A stretch of DNA of 64,000 nucleotides from Acetobacter orleanensis (GCF_001581005.1 NZ_LHZV01000054.1:1-64000), one strand, 5' to 3'. Shown: positions 17,482 through 27,668, numbered from the stretch's first letter. Made by a program: numbers and translations. Notes: generated by a model not told the origin, from the sequence alone.

Positions 17482-20106
17482 ATGACATTCAGGAAAGCCT
17501 TTCTGGTTTCAACCATTTTGACGTTCGGGTGTGTGGCGCAGAACTCGTTCTCCCACGCGGCTTCCGCGAAGCAGAAACAGGAGCAAAAGCCCACCACCGC
17601 TGCTCATGCAAAAAAGGCTCCAGCCAAGCGCATAAAGACTGGCGCAGTGCATGGTTCTGAAAAATCGGCTGCTTCCGGCAGTGGTGAAACTCTGATTGTC
17701 ACTGGCACACATGCTGTTAACCGCAAAGCGCGGCAGAGCACATCACCTATCAGTGTGGTGTCTGCCGCCACGCTGCGCCGGTCCGGACAAATGAATCTGG
17801 CGGATGCATTAACCCGCACCTATGCCTCCATCAATGTCAGCGCTATGGGGAACGATGCCGGGGCTCTGACTTCTGCCATCCGTATGCGCGGCCTCAACCC
17901 CAATCAGGTTCTGGTGCTGGTAGATGGCAAACGTCGGCATACCACGGCCAATATTTATGCGGATGCCGGTCCGTCCTTCGGGGCTACACCAGTTGATCTT
18001 AACATGATCCCCGCAGCCTCTATCGATCATATTGAAGTGCTGGAAGATGGCGCTGCCGCATTGTACGGGTCTGATGCAATTGCCGGGGTTGTCAATATTA
18101 TTACCCGCAAGACTAATCACGGACTAAATATAAGCGGTCAGACAGGAGCTAACGCTTACAATGGGGATGGCTGGCAGTATCAGACCAGTCTTGATGGCGG
18201 TTTGTCCCTTGGTGGTGACGGCTACTTGCATCTGAGCGGGCAGGTTTACCACACAGACCATATGGTTCCTTATACAGAAGACCATCGCCTGATGGGTTTT
18301 GCCCCGGCTGGTGCGGGCACAGCCCTTTATAAGGGCCCGGTTTCTGTCCCGAAGAATTCAAATAAGGTTATGAGCACGCCCGAAGAAACGCGCGAAAATC
18401 TGAGTATTGCCTTTGGTAAAACACTGACGGAAGGTGTGCAGGGATACGGGTTGATTACTTATGCGCACCGACATGCGGAGTCCTATCAGAACTATCGCAC
18501 ACCCAACACTTTGCCAGAGCTTTATCCCTCTGGATTTTCTCCACTTGAGACGATTGAGGAAAATGACTACGCGGCCACACTTGGCCTGAAAGGGGAAAAC
18601 TTCCTCGGTTTTGCGTGGGATCTCAGCACGACATATGGTGCGGATGAAGATGCAATCGGCGATAAAAACAGCGCAAATGCTGGCATGTTGAGCAAAAAAT
18701 GTGTTCCGCGCGCCAGCAATCCCGACAGTACAAGCGCCTATGCCTCTACGGACGGCTGCGGCTGGAGTCCCACAAACACGCGGGCGGAAAGCTACCGCAT
18801 GGCGCAGTGGACAAATACGATTGACTTCAGAAGAAATTTCAAAACAGGGTTTTCCACACCTACAACTATCGCCTTTGGCGCAGAGCATCGGTTGGAAACC
18901 TATCAGATCAAACCCGGTACACCGCCGTCTTATGAGGCTGGGGGTATGGCAGGTTACGTGGGGCTGAGTCCACAGAACGCTGGTAACTGGAGCCGTGATA
19001 TTTGGGCGGGTTATCTGGATGGGGATTTCCATCCCCTTAAAAACTGGGATGTCGATTTCGCTGGTCGTTTCGAGCATTATACTGACGTCGGCAATACCGA
19101 AAACGGCAAGGTTTCCACGCGGTACGACATTACCTCCCGTATTTCCGTGCGTGGGACTATCAGTAACGGTTTCCGTGCGCCGACTCTTGCCGAGCAGCAT
19201 TTTAGTTCCATTAACGTGGGCGCTACAACCGTCGCAGGTTTGCTTCCCGTAAGTTCCTCGGCTGCACGTCTGCTAGGTGCTGCGCCGCTCAAGCCGGAAC
19301 GTTCCACCAACGCCAGCGGCGGTCTGGTTGTCGAACCCCTTAAAGGGCTGCATGTGGAAGCAGATGTTTATCAGATCAACATTCGTGACCGTATTATCGC
19401 GGGTGGCTCTAGTAACGGTCCCACCGCTATTGCTGCCCTACAGCAGCTTGGGTTTGTGCTTCCTCCCGGTCTGGACCCCAATGCTGTCAGCACATACTAT
19501 TTTGCTAACGGTGCCAGCACACGGACGCAGGGGTTTGACCTGAAAGCAGATTATCTCCTGCGGATGAATCGCTACGGAAACCTCAATCTTTCCGCCACGT
19601 TAGACCTTAACCGTACGCGCCTGAGCCATGTGGGCTCAACCATGGTTAACGGCACGCCTACCTCTCTGCTCACGGCGGCCACAGCTAGTTACATCACCAC
19701 CGCTTATCCACGCAGCAAGCTGATCCTGAATGCCTACTGGACAGTTGGTAAGTGGGACGTCAACCTGCGCCAGACGCGCTATGGTGAAACGACAACCATG
19801 CTGGGTTATCAGGATTGGACACCCTCCAGCGCGATTTGTGAGAATGGCGGAAAAGCTCTCCGTTATTCAAATAGTTGCTTCGCACAGTTCAAAAATACGC
19901 CGCGATGGCTGACGGATCTGGAAGTGGGGTACAGTGTTACACCGCACTGGCACTTTGCTGTCGGTGCCAACAATATTTTCAATGTGCGTCCTCGCCGCGT
20001 AAACCCGATCAACAATAACTATGGCGGGCGCATGTATGATGCAAACTCCGCTCAGGTTCCTATTACAGGCGGCTATTACTATGGTCGGATTGATGCACAT
20101 TTCTAA
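17482..20106 (+). CDS. TonB-dependent outer-membrane receptor
   Basis: An 874-residue receptor for active uptake of a large ligand. A signal peptide (about 1-30) is followed by a Lys/Ala-rich segment and a TonB-box-like ETLIVTG. The plug domain includes LVDGKRRHTT and EVLEDGAAALYGSDAIAGVVNIITRK. The long barrel ends in a C-terminal Phe. Start at ATG 17482 chosen over an upstream TTG at 17470, because it begins the signal directly. The ligand is not evident: no siderophore genes adjoin, and no clear Fur box was found. It is followed by a strong terminator. Confidence 0.92.
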   Translation: MTFRKAFLVSTILTFGCVAQNSFSHAASAKQKQEQKPTTAAHAKKAPAKRIKTGAVHGSEKSAASGSGETLIVTGTHAVNRKARQSTSPISVVSAATLRRSGQMNLADALTRTYASINVSAMGNDAGALTSAIRMRGLNPNQVLVLVDGKRRHTTANIYADAGPSFGATPVDLNMIPAASIDHIEVLEDGAAALYGSDAIAGVVNIITRKTNHGLNISGQTGANAYNGDGWQYQTSLDGGLSLGGDGYLHLSGQVYHTDHMVPYTEDHRLMGFAPAGAGTALYKGPVSVPKNSNKVMSTPEETRENLSIAFGKTLTEGVQGYGLITYAHRHAESYQNYRTPNTLPELYPSGFSPLETIEENDYAATLGLKGENFLGFAWDLSTTYGADEDAIGDKNSANAGMLSKKCVPRASNPDSTSAYASTDGCGWSPTNTRAESYRMAQWTNTIDFRRNFKTGFSTPTTIAFGAEHRLETYQIKPGTPPSYEAGGMAGYVGLSPQNAGNWSRDIWAGYLDGDFHPLKNWDVDFAGRFEHYTDVGNTENGKVSTRYDITSRISVRGTISNGFRAPTLAEQHFSSINVGATTVAGLLPVSSSAARLLGAAPLKPERSTNASGGLVVEPLKGLHVEADVYQINIRDRIIAGGSSNGPTAIAALQQLGFVLPPGLDPNAVSTYYFANGASTRTQGFDLKADYLLRMNRYGNLNLSATLDLNRTRLSHVGSTMVNGTPTSLLTAATASYITTAYPRSKLILNAYWTVGKWDVNLRQTRYGETTTMLGYQDWTPSSAICENGGKALRYSNSCFAQFKNTPRWLTDLEVGYSVTPHWHFAVGANNIFNVRPRRVNPINNNYGGRMYDANSAQVPITGGYYYGRIDAHF

Positions 20107-20137
20107 AATACAAACCTGATAGTGTTTGTATGTTATG

Positions 20138-20177
20138 AAAAACCCCTGCCAGAAACACCCATCTGGCAGGGGTTTTT
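20138..20177 (+). terminator. Strong bidirectional terminator
   Basis: A perfect 16-bp stem (20138-20153 with 20162-20177), an 8-nt loop and flanking A and T runs of five. It lies 31 bp after the TonB receptor stop, and could also end minus-strand transcripts coming from polA and the Sco-like gene. Confidence 0.93.
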
Positions 20178-20283
20178 GGTAGAGCAAAGACGCCGCCTGT
20201 TCACTCATAGCGTCCGACAGGCCGGTTAGAACAGGATGTCATTCATGGTGTTAGTTTTTCTTAAGGAGAGATAACCACAGTCA

Positions 20284-20895
20284 CTACGGCTGCTTCATGA
20301 TTTTTTTCAACGCTTCAGTCATGTCGTCGGCGCTCAGATTTGCGTCAACCGTGCCAACGTAGCGAGTGTCCGGGTTCATCACCACAAAGCGGGGGGACAT
20401 CTGCATCGCATAAGTCCATTCCGGATCAGGACGTTTTTCAACGGTAGTATGATATTCCTTTGCCAGATCTTCCAGCGGGCCGGGGGCGGCTGTGCCCGCC
20501 ACAACGCGCGGACTGATGCTCTGGCCATACAGGCGCAGGCGTTCGGCATCATCACGGTCCGGATCAAGGCTGACAAAAATAATAACGGCCTTCCGCTTGC
20601 CGGGGTCCACCCTGTCCAGTGCGGCGGACATATTGGTCAGCGCCGGGGTGCAGGCATCTTCCGCGCAATGGGTTGCGCCAAATAGCACCACCATCCAGCG
20701 CCCACGGAAGGTCTGATCTGTCATAGTGCCGGTGGTGGAGTCCATCAGGCGGAAGGAACCGCCGACTTCATTGCCATAAGTGTTCAGTGTCGGGCCATAA
20801 TGCAGGGCAACCCGAGTGCCCACATAGCTTGCCACGCCCGCCACAGCCAGAATGCCTGCGGCAATCACCGCAAATCGTTTTTCCTTCGGGGTCAT
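20284..20895 (-). CDS. Variant Sco/SenC-family protein
   Basis: A 203-residue membrane-anchored thioredoxin-fold protein related to Sco1, which delivers copper to cytochrome oxidase. An N-terminal helix (8-25) is followed by GSFRLMDSTTG, VVLFGATHC, IIFVSLDPDRD and a long C-terminal half. Two key features differ from canonical Sco. The cysteine pair is C77 and C82 (CxxxxC, not CxxxC), and the metal-ligand His of the usual YxVDHS segment appears as Met (M166 in YAMQMS). It may bind copper differently or act as a redox protein. It starts 3 bp after polA and is probably co-transcribed with it. Confidence 0.8.
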   Translation of the reverse strand: MTPKEKRFAVIAAGILAVAGVASYVGTRVALHYGPTLNTYGNEVGGSFRLMDSTTGTMTDQTFRGRWMVVLFGATHCAEDACTPALTNMSAALDRVDPGKRKAVIIFVSLDPDRDDAERLRLYGQSISPRVVAGTAAPGPLEDLAKEYHTTVEKRPDPEWTYAMQMSPRFVVMNPDTRYVGTVDANLSADDMTEALKKIMKQP

Positions 20896-20898
20896 AAC

Positions 20899-23727
20899 TT
20901 AATGTGCCTCTGCCCAGTTTTCGCCAATTCCTGTCTCAACTACCAGCGGCACAGATAGTGTCGCCGCTGCTTCCATCACCGTGCGCACCAGAGCGGCCAC
21001 GGCGTCTGCTTGCTCCGCATCGGCTTCAAACAGCAATTCGTCATGCACTTGGAGCAGCATCCGGGCGGAAAGCCCGGCCTCCTTCAGCGCATTTGGCAGC
21101 TTGACCATGGCACGTTTGATAATATCCGCCGCCCCACCTTGCAGAGGTGCGTTAATGGCCTGTCGTTCCGCATACTGCCTTCGGACGGCGCTTTTTTCAT
21201 GAATTCCGGGCACATAGCAGCGCCGTCCGAAGGGGGTTAGCACATAGCCAGTCGCACGGGCCTGCTCGCGCATGCGTTCCATGTAATCCCCGATTCCGGG
21301 ATAGCGGGCAAAATAGGCGTCAATATAAGCTCTGGCTTCTCCTGCGGGAATGCCAAGCTGTCGCCCCAGCCCAAAAGCGGAAATGCCATAAATAATCCCG
21401 AAGTTGATGGCTTTGGCCCGGCGGCGTGTCAGGCTGTCCATCTCTTCCAGCTGGATGTTGAACACTTCGGACGCTGTGCGGGCATGAATATCCTGTCCCA
21501 ACGCAAAAGCCTCACGCAGGGCCGGGATGTTAGCGACGTCAGCCAGCAGACGCAGTTCAATCTGGGAATAATCCGCAGAAATCAGTTTCTTGCCCGGTGG
21601 TGCGATAAAGGCCTGCCGGATGCGTCCGCCTTCTTCCGTACGAATGGGGATGTTCTGCAAATTCGGGTCATTAGAGGAAAGCCGCCCGGTGGTGGTAATG
21701 GCCATCTGGAAGGATGTATGGACCCGGTCATCCGTTGTGGCCTGACGCAGCAGAGCATCCGTATAAGTGCTTTTCAGTTTGGCAAGTTGCCGCCACGCCA
21801 GCACGCGGGCGGGCAGGTCATGCCCTTGGTCAGCCAGTTCCTGCAACACGGAGGAATCTGTGCTCCACGCTCCAGCTTTGCCGCGCTTGCCGCCTTTCAG
21901 GCCCATTTCATCAAACAGGATTTCACCAAGCTGACGGGGTGAGCCAACATTGAACTCGCGCCCGGCGGCTTCATGGATTTCCTTTTCCATGACACCCATG
22001 CGGCTTGCAAAATCTTCTGATAAACGACCGAGTTCAGCGCGATTGATCGCAATTCCGGCCTTTTCCATGCTGGCCAGAACCGGGGAGAGGGGGCGTTCAA
22101 GCTGTTCATACAGTGCCAGCGCCTGATTTGTGCGTAGGGCGGGGTGCAGCACGTACCACAACCGCAACGTGACATCTGCATCTTCCGCCGCATAGGGCGT
22201 GGCACGCGCCACCGGCACCTGCGTGAACGGAACGCGGTTGCGTCCGGTGCCGGTCACGCTGTCATAGCTGATGGGTGTATGGCCCAGATGCAGGGTGGAG
22301 AGTTCATCCATCCCCTGCCCATGCTGTCCGGCGGATTGCGCGTAGGATATCAGCATGGTGTCATCCACCGGGCCGATGGTCGTAAAATCCAGCCCGGCAT
22401 GGTCAAACACCAGCAGGTCAAACTTGGCGTTCTGGAAAATTTTGAGAACTGTGGTGTCTGTCAGTAGCGGACGCAGAATATCCAACGCGGCGGCAGCCTG
22501 GAGCTGTTCGCCTGCCGGTTCTTCCAGCGTGCCTTCATGCCGCAGGGGAATGTAGCAGGCTTTGCCGGGAGCAGTTGCCAGAGAGATGCCAACCATGTTG
22601 GCGGAAAGAGGGTCCAGCCCGTCTGTTTCCGTATCGACTGCGCACAGACCCGCTTCCTGCGCGGCCGTCACCCATATCTGGAGGTCTTCAGCCGTGCGCA
22701 CGGTATCATACGGACCATAGGGGGTAGCAAGAGAGGCCGCTGCGGCGGCGGACTGACCGGCTTCCGCAGGCGGTGCGTCTGGTCCGGCGGATGGGGCAGC
22801 CCCGTTTACGGAGGCATGGGCGGTCGCACGGGCGGAGCGGTGAGCATGTGCGCCGTCTGGGTGCCCAACACCCAGACGGGTCAGCACAGAGCGGAATCCC
22901 ATGCTTTCCAGCCAGTCCGCTACAACCAGCTTGTCCAACTCCCGTACGCCCAGTTCTTCCACAGGCATGGGCAGCGGCACGTCCCGCGCCAGTTCCACCA
23001 GTTTGCGTGAGACCCGTGCGGCCTCAGCATGTTCAATCAGCATATCGCGCCGCTTGGATTTTTTCATCTCCGGGGCAGCGGCGAGAACGGCTTCTAATGT
23101 GCCGTATTCATTGACAAGGGCAGACGCGGTTTTGGGGCCGATACCGGGCACACCGGGCACGTTATCGGTGGGGTCTCCCATCAGCGCCTGTACGTCCACC
23201 ACTTTATCAGGGGTGACACCAAATTTGGCTTCCACTTCCGGCGTGCTGATGGCGGTCTGTTTGATGGGCTCCAGCATACACACGCCGGGGCCGATCAACT
23301 GCATCAGGTCCTTATCGGATGAGACAATGGTGCACGTGCCGCCCATTTCCCGCACCGTCGTGGCGTAGGAGGCAATCAGGTCATCCGCTTCCCATCCTGC
23401 CAGTTCAATGGCAGGTACATTGAAGGCGCGGGTTGCATCCCTGATCAGCGCAAACTGCGGGCGCAGGTCTTCCGGCGGTTCGGGCCGGTGGGCTTTGTAT
23501 TGTGGGTAAATTTCCGTCCGGAAAGTTTGTCGGCCAGCGTCAAAAATAACAGCCAGATGCGTTCCCACATGCTCGCGCAAAAGGCGGGCCAGCATGTTTG
23601 TAAACCCGTACACGGCGTTAACGGGCACACCGTCCGGGTTGGTCATGGGTGGTAGGGCATGAAAGGCGCGGAAAATAAAGCCGCTGCCATCTACCAGTAC
23701 CAAGTGGGGCGTATCTTTTGTGGTCAT
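20899..23727 (-). CDS. polA: DNA polymerase I
   Basis: A 942-residue polymerase with all three domains. The N-terminal 5'-3' exonuclease includes LVDGSGFIFRAFHALPP and IVSSDKDLMQLI. The 3'-5' exonuclease keeps its acidic residues (DTETDGLDPL; NAKFD; YAAEDAD). The polymerase domain carries DYSQIELRLLA (motif A), RRRAKAINFGIIYG (motif B) and QVHDELLFE (motif C). A low-complexity Ala/Pro linker lies between the first two domains. Start chosen at 23727 (MTTKDTPH), since the longer frame adds 38 residues unlike the family. It fills gaps and repairs DNA. Confidence 0.97.
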   Translation of the reverse strand: MTTKDTPHLVLVDGSGFIFRAFHALPPMTNPDGVPVNAVYGFTNMLARLLREHVGTHLAVIFDAGRQTFRTEIYPQYKAHRPEPPEDLRPQFALIRDATRAFNVPAIELAGWEADDLIASYATTVREMGGTCTIVSSDKDLMQLIGPGVCMLEPIKQTAISTPEVEAKFGVTPDKVVDVQALMGDPTDNVPGVPGIGPKTASALVNEYGTLEAVLAAAPEMKKSKRRDMLIEHAEAARVSRKLVELARDVPLPMPVEELGVRELDKLVVADWLESMGFRSVLTRLGVGHPDGAHAHRSARATAHASVNGAAPSAGPDAPPAEAGQSAAAAASLATPYGPYDTVRTAEDLQIWVTAAQEAGLCAVDTETDGLDPLSANMVGISLATAPGKACYIPLRHEGTLEEPAGEQLQAAAALDILRPLLTDTTVLKIFQNAKFDLLVFDHAGLDFTTIGPVDDTMLISYAQSAGQHGQGMDELSTLHLGHTPISYDSVTGTGRNRVPFTQVPVARATPYAAEDADVTLRLWYVLHPALRTNQALALYEQLERPLSPVLASMEKAGIAINRAELGRLSEDFASRMGVMEKEIHEAAGREFNVGSPRQLGEILFDEMGLKGGKRGKAGAWSTDSSVLQELADQGHDLPARVLAWRQLAKLKSTYTDALLRQATTDDRVHTSFQMAITTTGRLSSNDPNLQNIPIRTEEGGRIRQAFIAPPGKKLISADYSQIELRLLADVANIPALREAFALGQDIHARTASEVFNIQLEEMDSLTRRRAKAINFGIIYGISAFGLGRQLGIPAGEARAYIDAYFARYPGIGDYMERMREQARATGYVLTPFGRRCYVPGIHEKSAVRRQYAERQAINAPLQGGAADIIKRAMVKLPNALKEAGLSARMLLQVHDELLFEADAEQADAVAALVRTVMEAAATLSVPLVVETGIGENWAEAH

Positions 23728-24209
23728 GAAACTCTTGCAGGGCTGGGCCGGAAAAGGGTGAGACGGAGAGTAGGTCTGGGCATATGCGCCCCTTCTCTGT
23801 CTGTCTAGCATAGAGGGGCGGGTAAGGGGGCTGCAAGGCAAACGCTCCGCCTGATCTATTTACGGGTTTGAAGTCTGCTGCCGGGCTTTATGAAATATGC
23901 AGCGTATGAATAACTTATAGTTTCAAATCAGCGACAAAAGAACGAGCTGGGTCTGTTTACACAACTATATTCGTACGAATATAGAGTGGGATACCGGCCT
24001 GTAAAGGCTGGATGAATTTCGGGTTTGTTGAAAAATAGACAGCCTGCCTGTCCGGTCTTTCACAGTTTGATGAGGTGCGTTCTTTTTCTCCAAAAAGGTA
24101 ATTTTTGAAAATTATCGCAAAAATTTGAAATTTTTATAATCCGTTTTGGACCAGTGTGAGCCAGCGTTCTGGCCGGATATGTCGGAGCGGCAGTATTCAG
24201 GGGCGTCTT
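23728..24209. other. Divergent regulatory region between polA and the DUF3034 gene
   Basis: About 480 bp without a credible gene. It holds a perfect 20-bp palindrome (23965-23984), listed separately, and AT-rich DNA near 24080-24140 that could hold the plus-strand promoter. Both flanking genes are read away from this region. Confidence 0.6.
23965..23984. promoter_or_regulatory. Perfect 20-bp palindrome, candidate operator
   Basis: CTATATTCGTACGAATATAG is identical to its reverse complement, with centre between 23974 and 23975. It has no loop, so it is more like a homodimeric repressor operator (TetR-like size) than a terminator. It lies about 240 bp from either flanking start. No regulator gene adjoins it in this window. 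Confidence 0.7.
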
Positions 24210-25349
24210 ATGCAAAGAAACCGGATTGGAAACGTTATTTTTCATAGCAGGCACAGAGGCAAACATCCTCTCCCTGTTCTGCAGGAGAAAACAGTAACAG
24301 AGGCCTGCTGGCCGATACGCTGGCAGGCACTGTTTGCCCCAGTCATGACTATTTTTGCGGTGCTGTTTTCCACCCAGAATAGCCGGGCACAAACGTCCAC
24401 GGCGTCCCCCTCCCTAGCAGCCGTGCCCCGAAACACGCCGCGTGTCACGCTAAACCCCGTCACAGCGCAGCCTGTCACGCCCGCGCATGGCAGCACGCCA
24501 CAGGCGTCTGACGAGGCGGACGCCGAGACTGACCCTCTGGACAAGATTTTTGATGATAAGCGCACACTTGGCACCAGTGGTCTGAGTTCTCTGGAAGGTT
24601 CCAGTGGGGGCGGCATTGCAAGCTGGGCGACTATTGGTGGCTACGGCAGCAAGAAGAGTCTCGGCATGGCGTTTCACTACAGCTATGTCAGCCTGACAAA
24701 TTATACCGACCAGAATGTAGGCGCGATTCTGGGGTTTTATGATCGCGTGGAAATTTCCTATTCTCATAACTTCTTCCGCACCGGCTCTACAGGCAGCAAG
24801 TTGGGGATTGGGCATGGCTACCAGTTTGATCTGGATACTGGTGGTATCAAAGTGCGGTTGTTTGGGCATGTTCTGGACAAAACCCTTTTACCGCAGGTGG
24901 CTGTGGGGGCCATGTACAAGCATGATGGTGATGCAAAAGTCATTCACGAAGTAGGGTCCAAACATACGGACGGCGCGGATGTTTATATTGCCGCCACCAA
25001 GCTGTTTCCCAAACTCGGACTGCTGGTGGATACCACCATGCGCCTGACCAAGGGCAACCAGTGGGGTATCCTTGGTTTTGGTGGCGACCGGAACGACAAT
25101 TACTATCCGCAGTTTGAAGGATCACTCGGCTATCTACCGTCCTTCATTCCGGGTCTGGTTGTGGGCGTGGAATATCGCACCAAGCCGCGCAACCAGAATT
25201 TTACGCCGGAAAGTAACTGGTTCGATGTTTATGCCAGCTATTTTGTTAACAAGCACCTGAATATCACGGCGGCTTATGTCTCTTTGGGCACAATCGCCAC
25301 CTACCGAAATCAGACAGGTGCTTACGTCTCACTCCAGACGGGGTTTTAA
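24210..25349 (+). CDS. DUF3034 outer-membrane protein
   Basis: About 379 residues from the start at 24210. An N-terminal export signal ends around NSRAQ, and a Pro/Thr-rich linker follows. The remainder is a beta-rich domain in which GTSGLSSLEGSSGGGIASWA, then YDRVEISYSHNFF and KVRLFGHVLD, match DUF3034. C-terminal alternating aromatic strands end in a Phe, as in outer-membrane beta-barrels. The function of the family is unknown. Upstream ATG 24156 is also possible. It is monocistronic and convergent with the reductase gene. Confidence 0.82.
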   Translation: MQRNRIGNVIFHSRHRGKHPLPVLQEKTVTEACWPIRWQALFAPVMTIFAVLFSTQNSRAQTSTASPSLAAVPRNTPRVTLNPVTAQPVTPAHGSTPQASDEADAETDPLDKIFDDKRTLGTSGLSSLEGSSGGGIASWATIGGYGSKKSLGMAFHYSYVSLTNYTDQNVGAILGFYDRVEISYSHNFFRTGSTGSKLGIGHGYQFDLDTGGIKVRLFGHVLDKTLLPQVAVGAMYKHDGDAKVIHEVGSKHTDGADVYIAATKLFPKLGLLVDTTMRLTKGNQWGILGFGGDRNDNYYPQFEGSLGYLPSFIPGLVVGVEYRTKPRNQNFTPESNWFDVYASYFVNKHLNITAAYVSLGTIATYRNQTGAYVSLQTGF

Positions 25350-25433
25350 AAGCAGCGTCTCTCCCGGCGACCGGAGATGCTCTCAGGTCCGCCGGAAGGT
25401 GAATGCGGATGCGGCAAAAGCAGAGGCGGAGGG

Positions 25434-27668
25434 TTATTGCCCCACCGTGCCTGCAACCAGTCCCGGTGTCAGGATTTGCGGCAGCACGACTTCAGGCCCG
25501 GTGGCGGGAACGTAGAGGTAAAACGGCACGCCATCCCGCCCATGCGCTTTCAGAAACGCGCTGATAGCCGGGTCATGATTGGTCCAGTCCCCGCGCAGCA
25601 CGGTCACGCCATGGGCTGCAAACGCTGCCTGCGTGCTGGGAATATCCAGCGCCACGCGTTCATTGACAAGGCAGGTGATGCACCACGCGGCTGTCATATC
25701 CATAAAAACGGGCTTACCTGCGGCATGCAATTCTTTCAGGCGTGCTTCGGAAAACGGTTCCGTGCCTTTCGGCAGGCCGGAGTTCAGGCCACCTCCCGTG
25801 GCGGGTGCTGCACTCTGGTGGCGCAGGGCTGGCACCAGCGCGAGCGCGCCCAGTAGCCCCAGCAGAGCCAGCCCATGCAGGGCGGTGCTTGTGCGGGTAT
25901 GGCCCTGCTGAATCAGCTTGACCTGCGCCACCCCGTAAATCCACGCCGCAAAGCTGAGCAGCACCAGTCCGGTTGCCAGAAACAGCACAACGGATGCTCC
26001 GCCTTCCAGTGCTGCCACCCACAGCAGCCACACGCAGGACCCCAACAGCGGGAAGGCCAGAAACTGGCGCAGATACTGCATCCATGCGCCCGGCTTGGGC
26101 AGGCGGGCAGCCAGCCCCGGCACGGTGGTCAGCAACAGATACGGGGCGGCAAGACCCAGCCCCATGGCGGCAAAAACAATCAGCCCCATAGCAGGCGGGC
26201 CGGACAGTGCTCCGGCAATGGCAACGCCCATAAAGGGTGCCGTGCAGGGGGTTGCCACCACAACGGCCAGAACTCCAGTTACAACATCATGCCAGTGGCC
26301 ATGCGCGTGGTTGCTGAGGGAACTACCCGCTGTCACCGGCATAAACTCAAATATGCCCAGCAGGTTGAGCGCCATGGCAAAGAGCAGCCACGTTACCAGC
26401 GTTACAAACAAGGGTGACTGAAACTGAAAACCCCAGTCCGCCGCAGCACCTGCCATCCGCAGACCCATCATGGCGCCGCCCAGCGCAAGGAATGTCACCA
26501 TGACACCCAGACTGTAGCAGGCTGCACTCGTCACCTGCGTGCGGCGCTCGGCGTTACCCAGCCGTGCGAGAGAAAGCGCCTTCATCGCCAGAATGGGGAA
26601 CACGCATGGCATGAGGTTCAGGATCATCCCGCCCAGAAAGGCAAACGCCACCTGCTGTAAAAATCCTGTCTGTGTCAGCGTACTGGTCAGCGAGGGCGTT
26701 CCTGCTGCCTCACCAGTGGACGCGGCACCGACTACCGGCTGAGCGATAAGAGATAAGGCGCGCTCGCTTCCCGCAGCATCTTTCAGCACCAGCAGGCCGT
26801 TCAGCTTTTGCGTGGCGGCAAAATCCGGCAGGCGTTTGAGGTGCAGGGTCACAGTCCCGTCCTGCACGGCAAAGCCCTGCGGCGCGGCCTGATCGATCAA
26901 TCCCGGCTGGTCAGGCATAAACCATGCATCCTGCACGGATCGCCCCGAAAGCTCCGCGCCCTTGATGCTCAGCGTCCCATCGGTCGAGACTGTGGTCGTG
27001 TAAGGGGAGGGTACGGGGGAGGCCTCTTCCGCCGCAGCAAACAGGGGCGCTTCCGCGGAGGGACGTGCCGGGCCGGGGTGCAGTGTCACTGTCAGGTCAG
27101 CGTCTTCCGGCACGCACACATTTTCACACACCAGCCAGCTTGCATGCGCTTTGAGTGTGGTGGGGCCGGAAGACGCGGTGCCTGATTGGTGCAGGGTCAG
27201 CACCATCGGCAGTACAACGTCCCCCGTATAGGCATAGGACATCAGGGACGCATCCGGAATGCGATGCGGGGTAGGCCATTGGATGTTTGTAGTTTTCCCG
27301 CTCAGAGCGCCCTCGGCAGTCACGGTCACATCCGGCGCCTCGCCAGCGTCACCGGGGTTACGCCAGTATGTGTGCCAGCCATTCTGGAGCTTCAGACGCA
27401 GCGCGACATGCAGCGGGGCTCGCCCGTCCGTTGTGTCTGTATCGGTAATCAGGGTCGCGACACTGTGTCCCGTGGTGGAAACCGGCGCACTCTCCGCAGC
27501 GTTCGCAGGCTGCCACCCACCCACGAGATCAGCCCCGCTCAGGGCCGCCCCGGCCGCAAACAGCAGAGCCAACCCCCATAGACTACGCGCCACCCGCCGC
27601 GTCAGCTTGCGCGAAGTAGGCGAGGGCAGGGTGCTGGAGACAACAGGAAGAGAAGAAAGAAGGGACAT
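25434..27668 (-). CDS. ScsB/DsbD-type membrane thiol reductase
   Basis: A 744-residue protein carrying electrons from the cytoplasm to periplasmic thiol proteins. The N-terminal periplasmic domain contains WLVCENVCVPEDADLTV, the CxxxC pattern of ScsB/DsbD-like proteins. The membrane part has about eight helices with LMPCVFPI and ATPCTAPF, the two membrane cysteines of DsbD. The C-terminal thioredoxin domain ends with WCITC. Start at 27668 (MSLLSSLP) gives a plausible signal; the longer frame adds 17 residues. A secreted thioredoxin at 29051-29599 is a natural partner. The copper-tolerance role of ScsB is family knowledge only. Confidence 0.9.
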   Translation of the reverse strand: MSLLSSLPVVSSTLPSPTSRKLTRRVARSLWGLALLFAAGAALSGADLVGGWQPANAAESAPVSTTGHSVATLITDTDTTDGRAPLHVALRLKLQNGWHTYWRNPGDAGEAPDVTVTAEGALSGKTTNIQWPTPHRIPDASLMSYAYTGDVVLPMVLTLHQSGTASSGPTTLKAHASWLVCENVCVPEDADLTVTLHPGPARPSAEAPLFAAAEEASPVPSPYTTTVSTDGTLSIKGAELSGRSVQDAWFMPDQPGLIDQAAPQGFAVQDGTVTLHLKRLPDFAATQKLNGLLVLKDAAGSERALSLIAQPVVGAASTGEAAGTPSLTSTLTQTGFLQQVAFAFLGGMILNLMPCVFPILAMKALSLARLGNAERRTQVTSAACYSLGVMVTFLALGGAMMGLRMAGAAADWGFQFQSPLFVTLVTWLLFAMALNLLGIFEFMPVTAGSSLSNHAHGHWHDVVTGVLAVVVATPCTAPFMGVAIAGALSGPPAMGLIVFAAMGLGLAAPYLLLTTVPGLAARLPKPGAWMQYLRQFLAFPLLGSCVWLLWVAALEGGASVVLFLATGLVLLSFAAWIYGVAQVKLIQQGHTRTSTALHGLALLGLLGALALVPALRHQSAAPATGGGLNSGLPKGTEPFSEARLKELHAAGKPVFMDMTAAWCITCLVNERVALDIPSTQAAFAAHGVTVLRGDWTNHDPAISAFLKAHGRDGVPFYLYVPATGPEVVLPQILTPGLVAGTVGQ

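Noticed and set aside
18358-19200. Minus-strand open frame of 280 codons in the TonB receptor
   Set aside because: Shadow frame; the receptor on the plus strand is continuous and complete.
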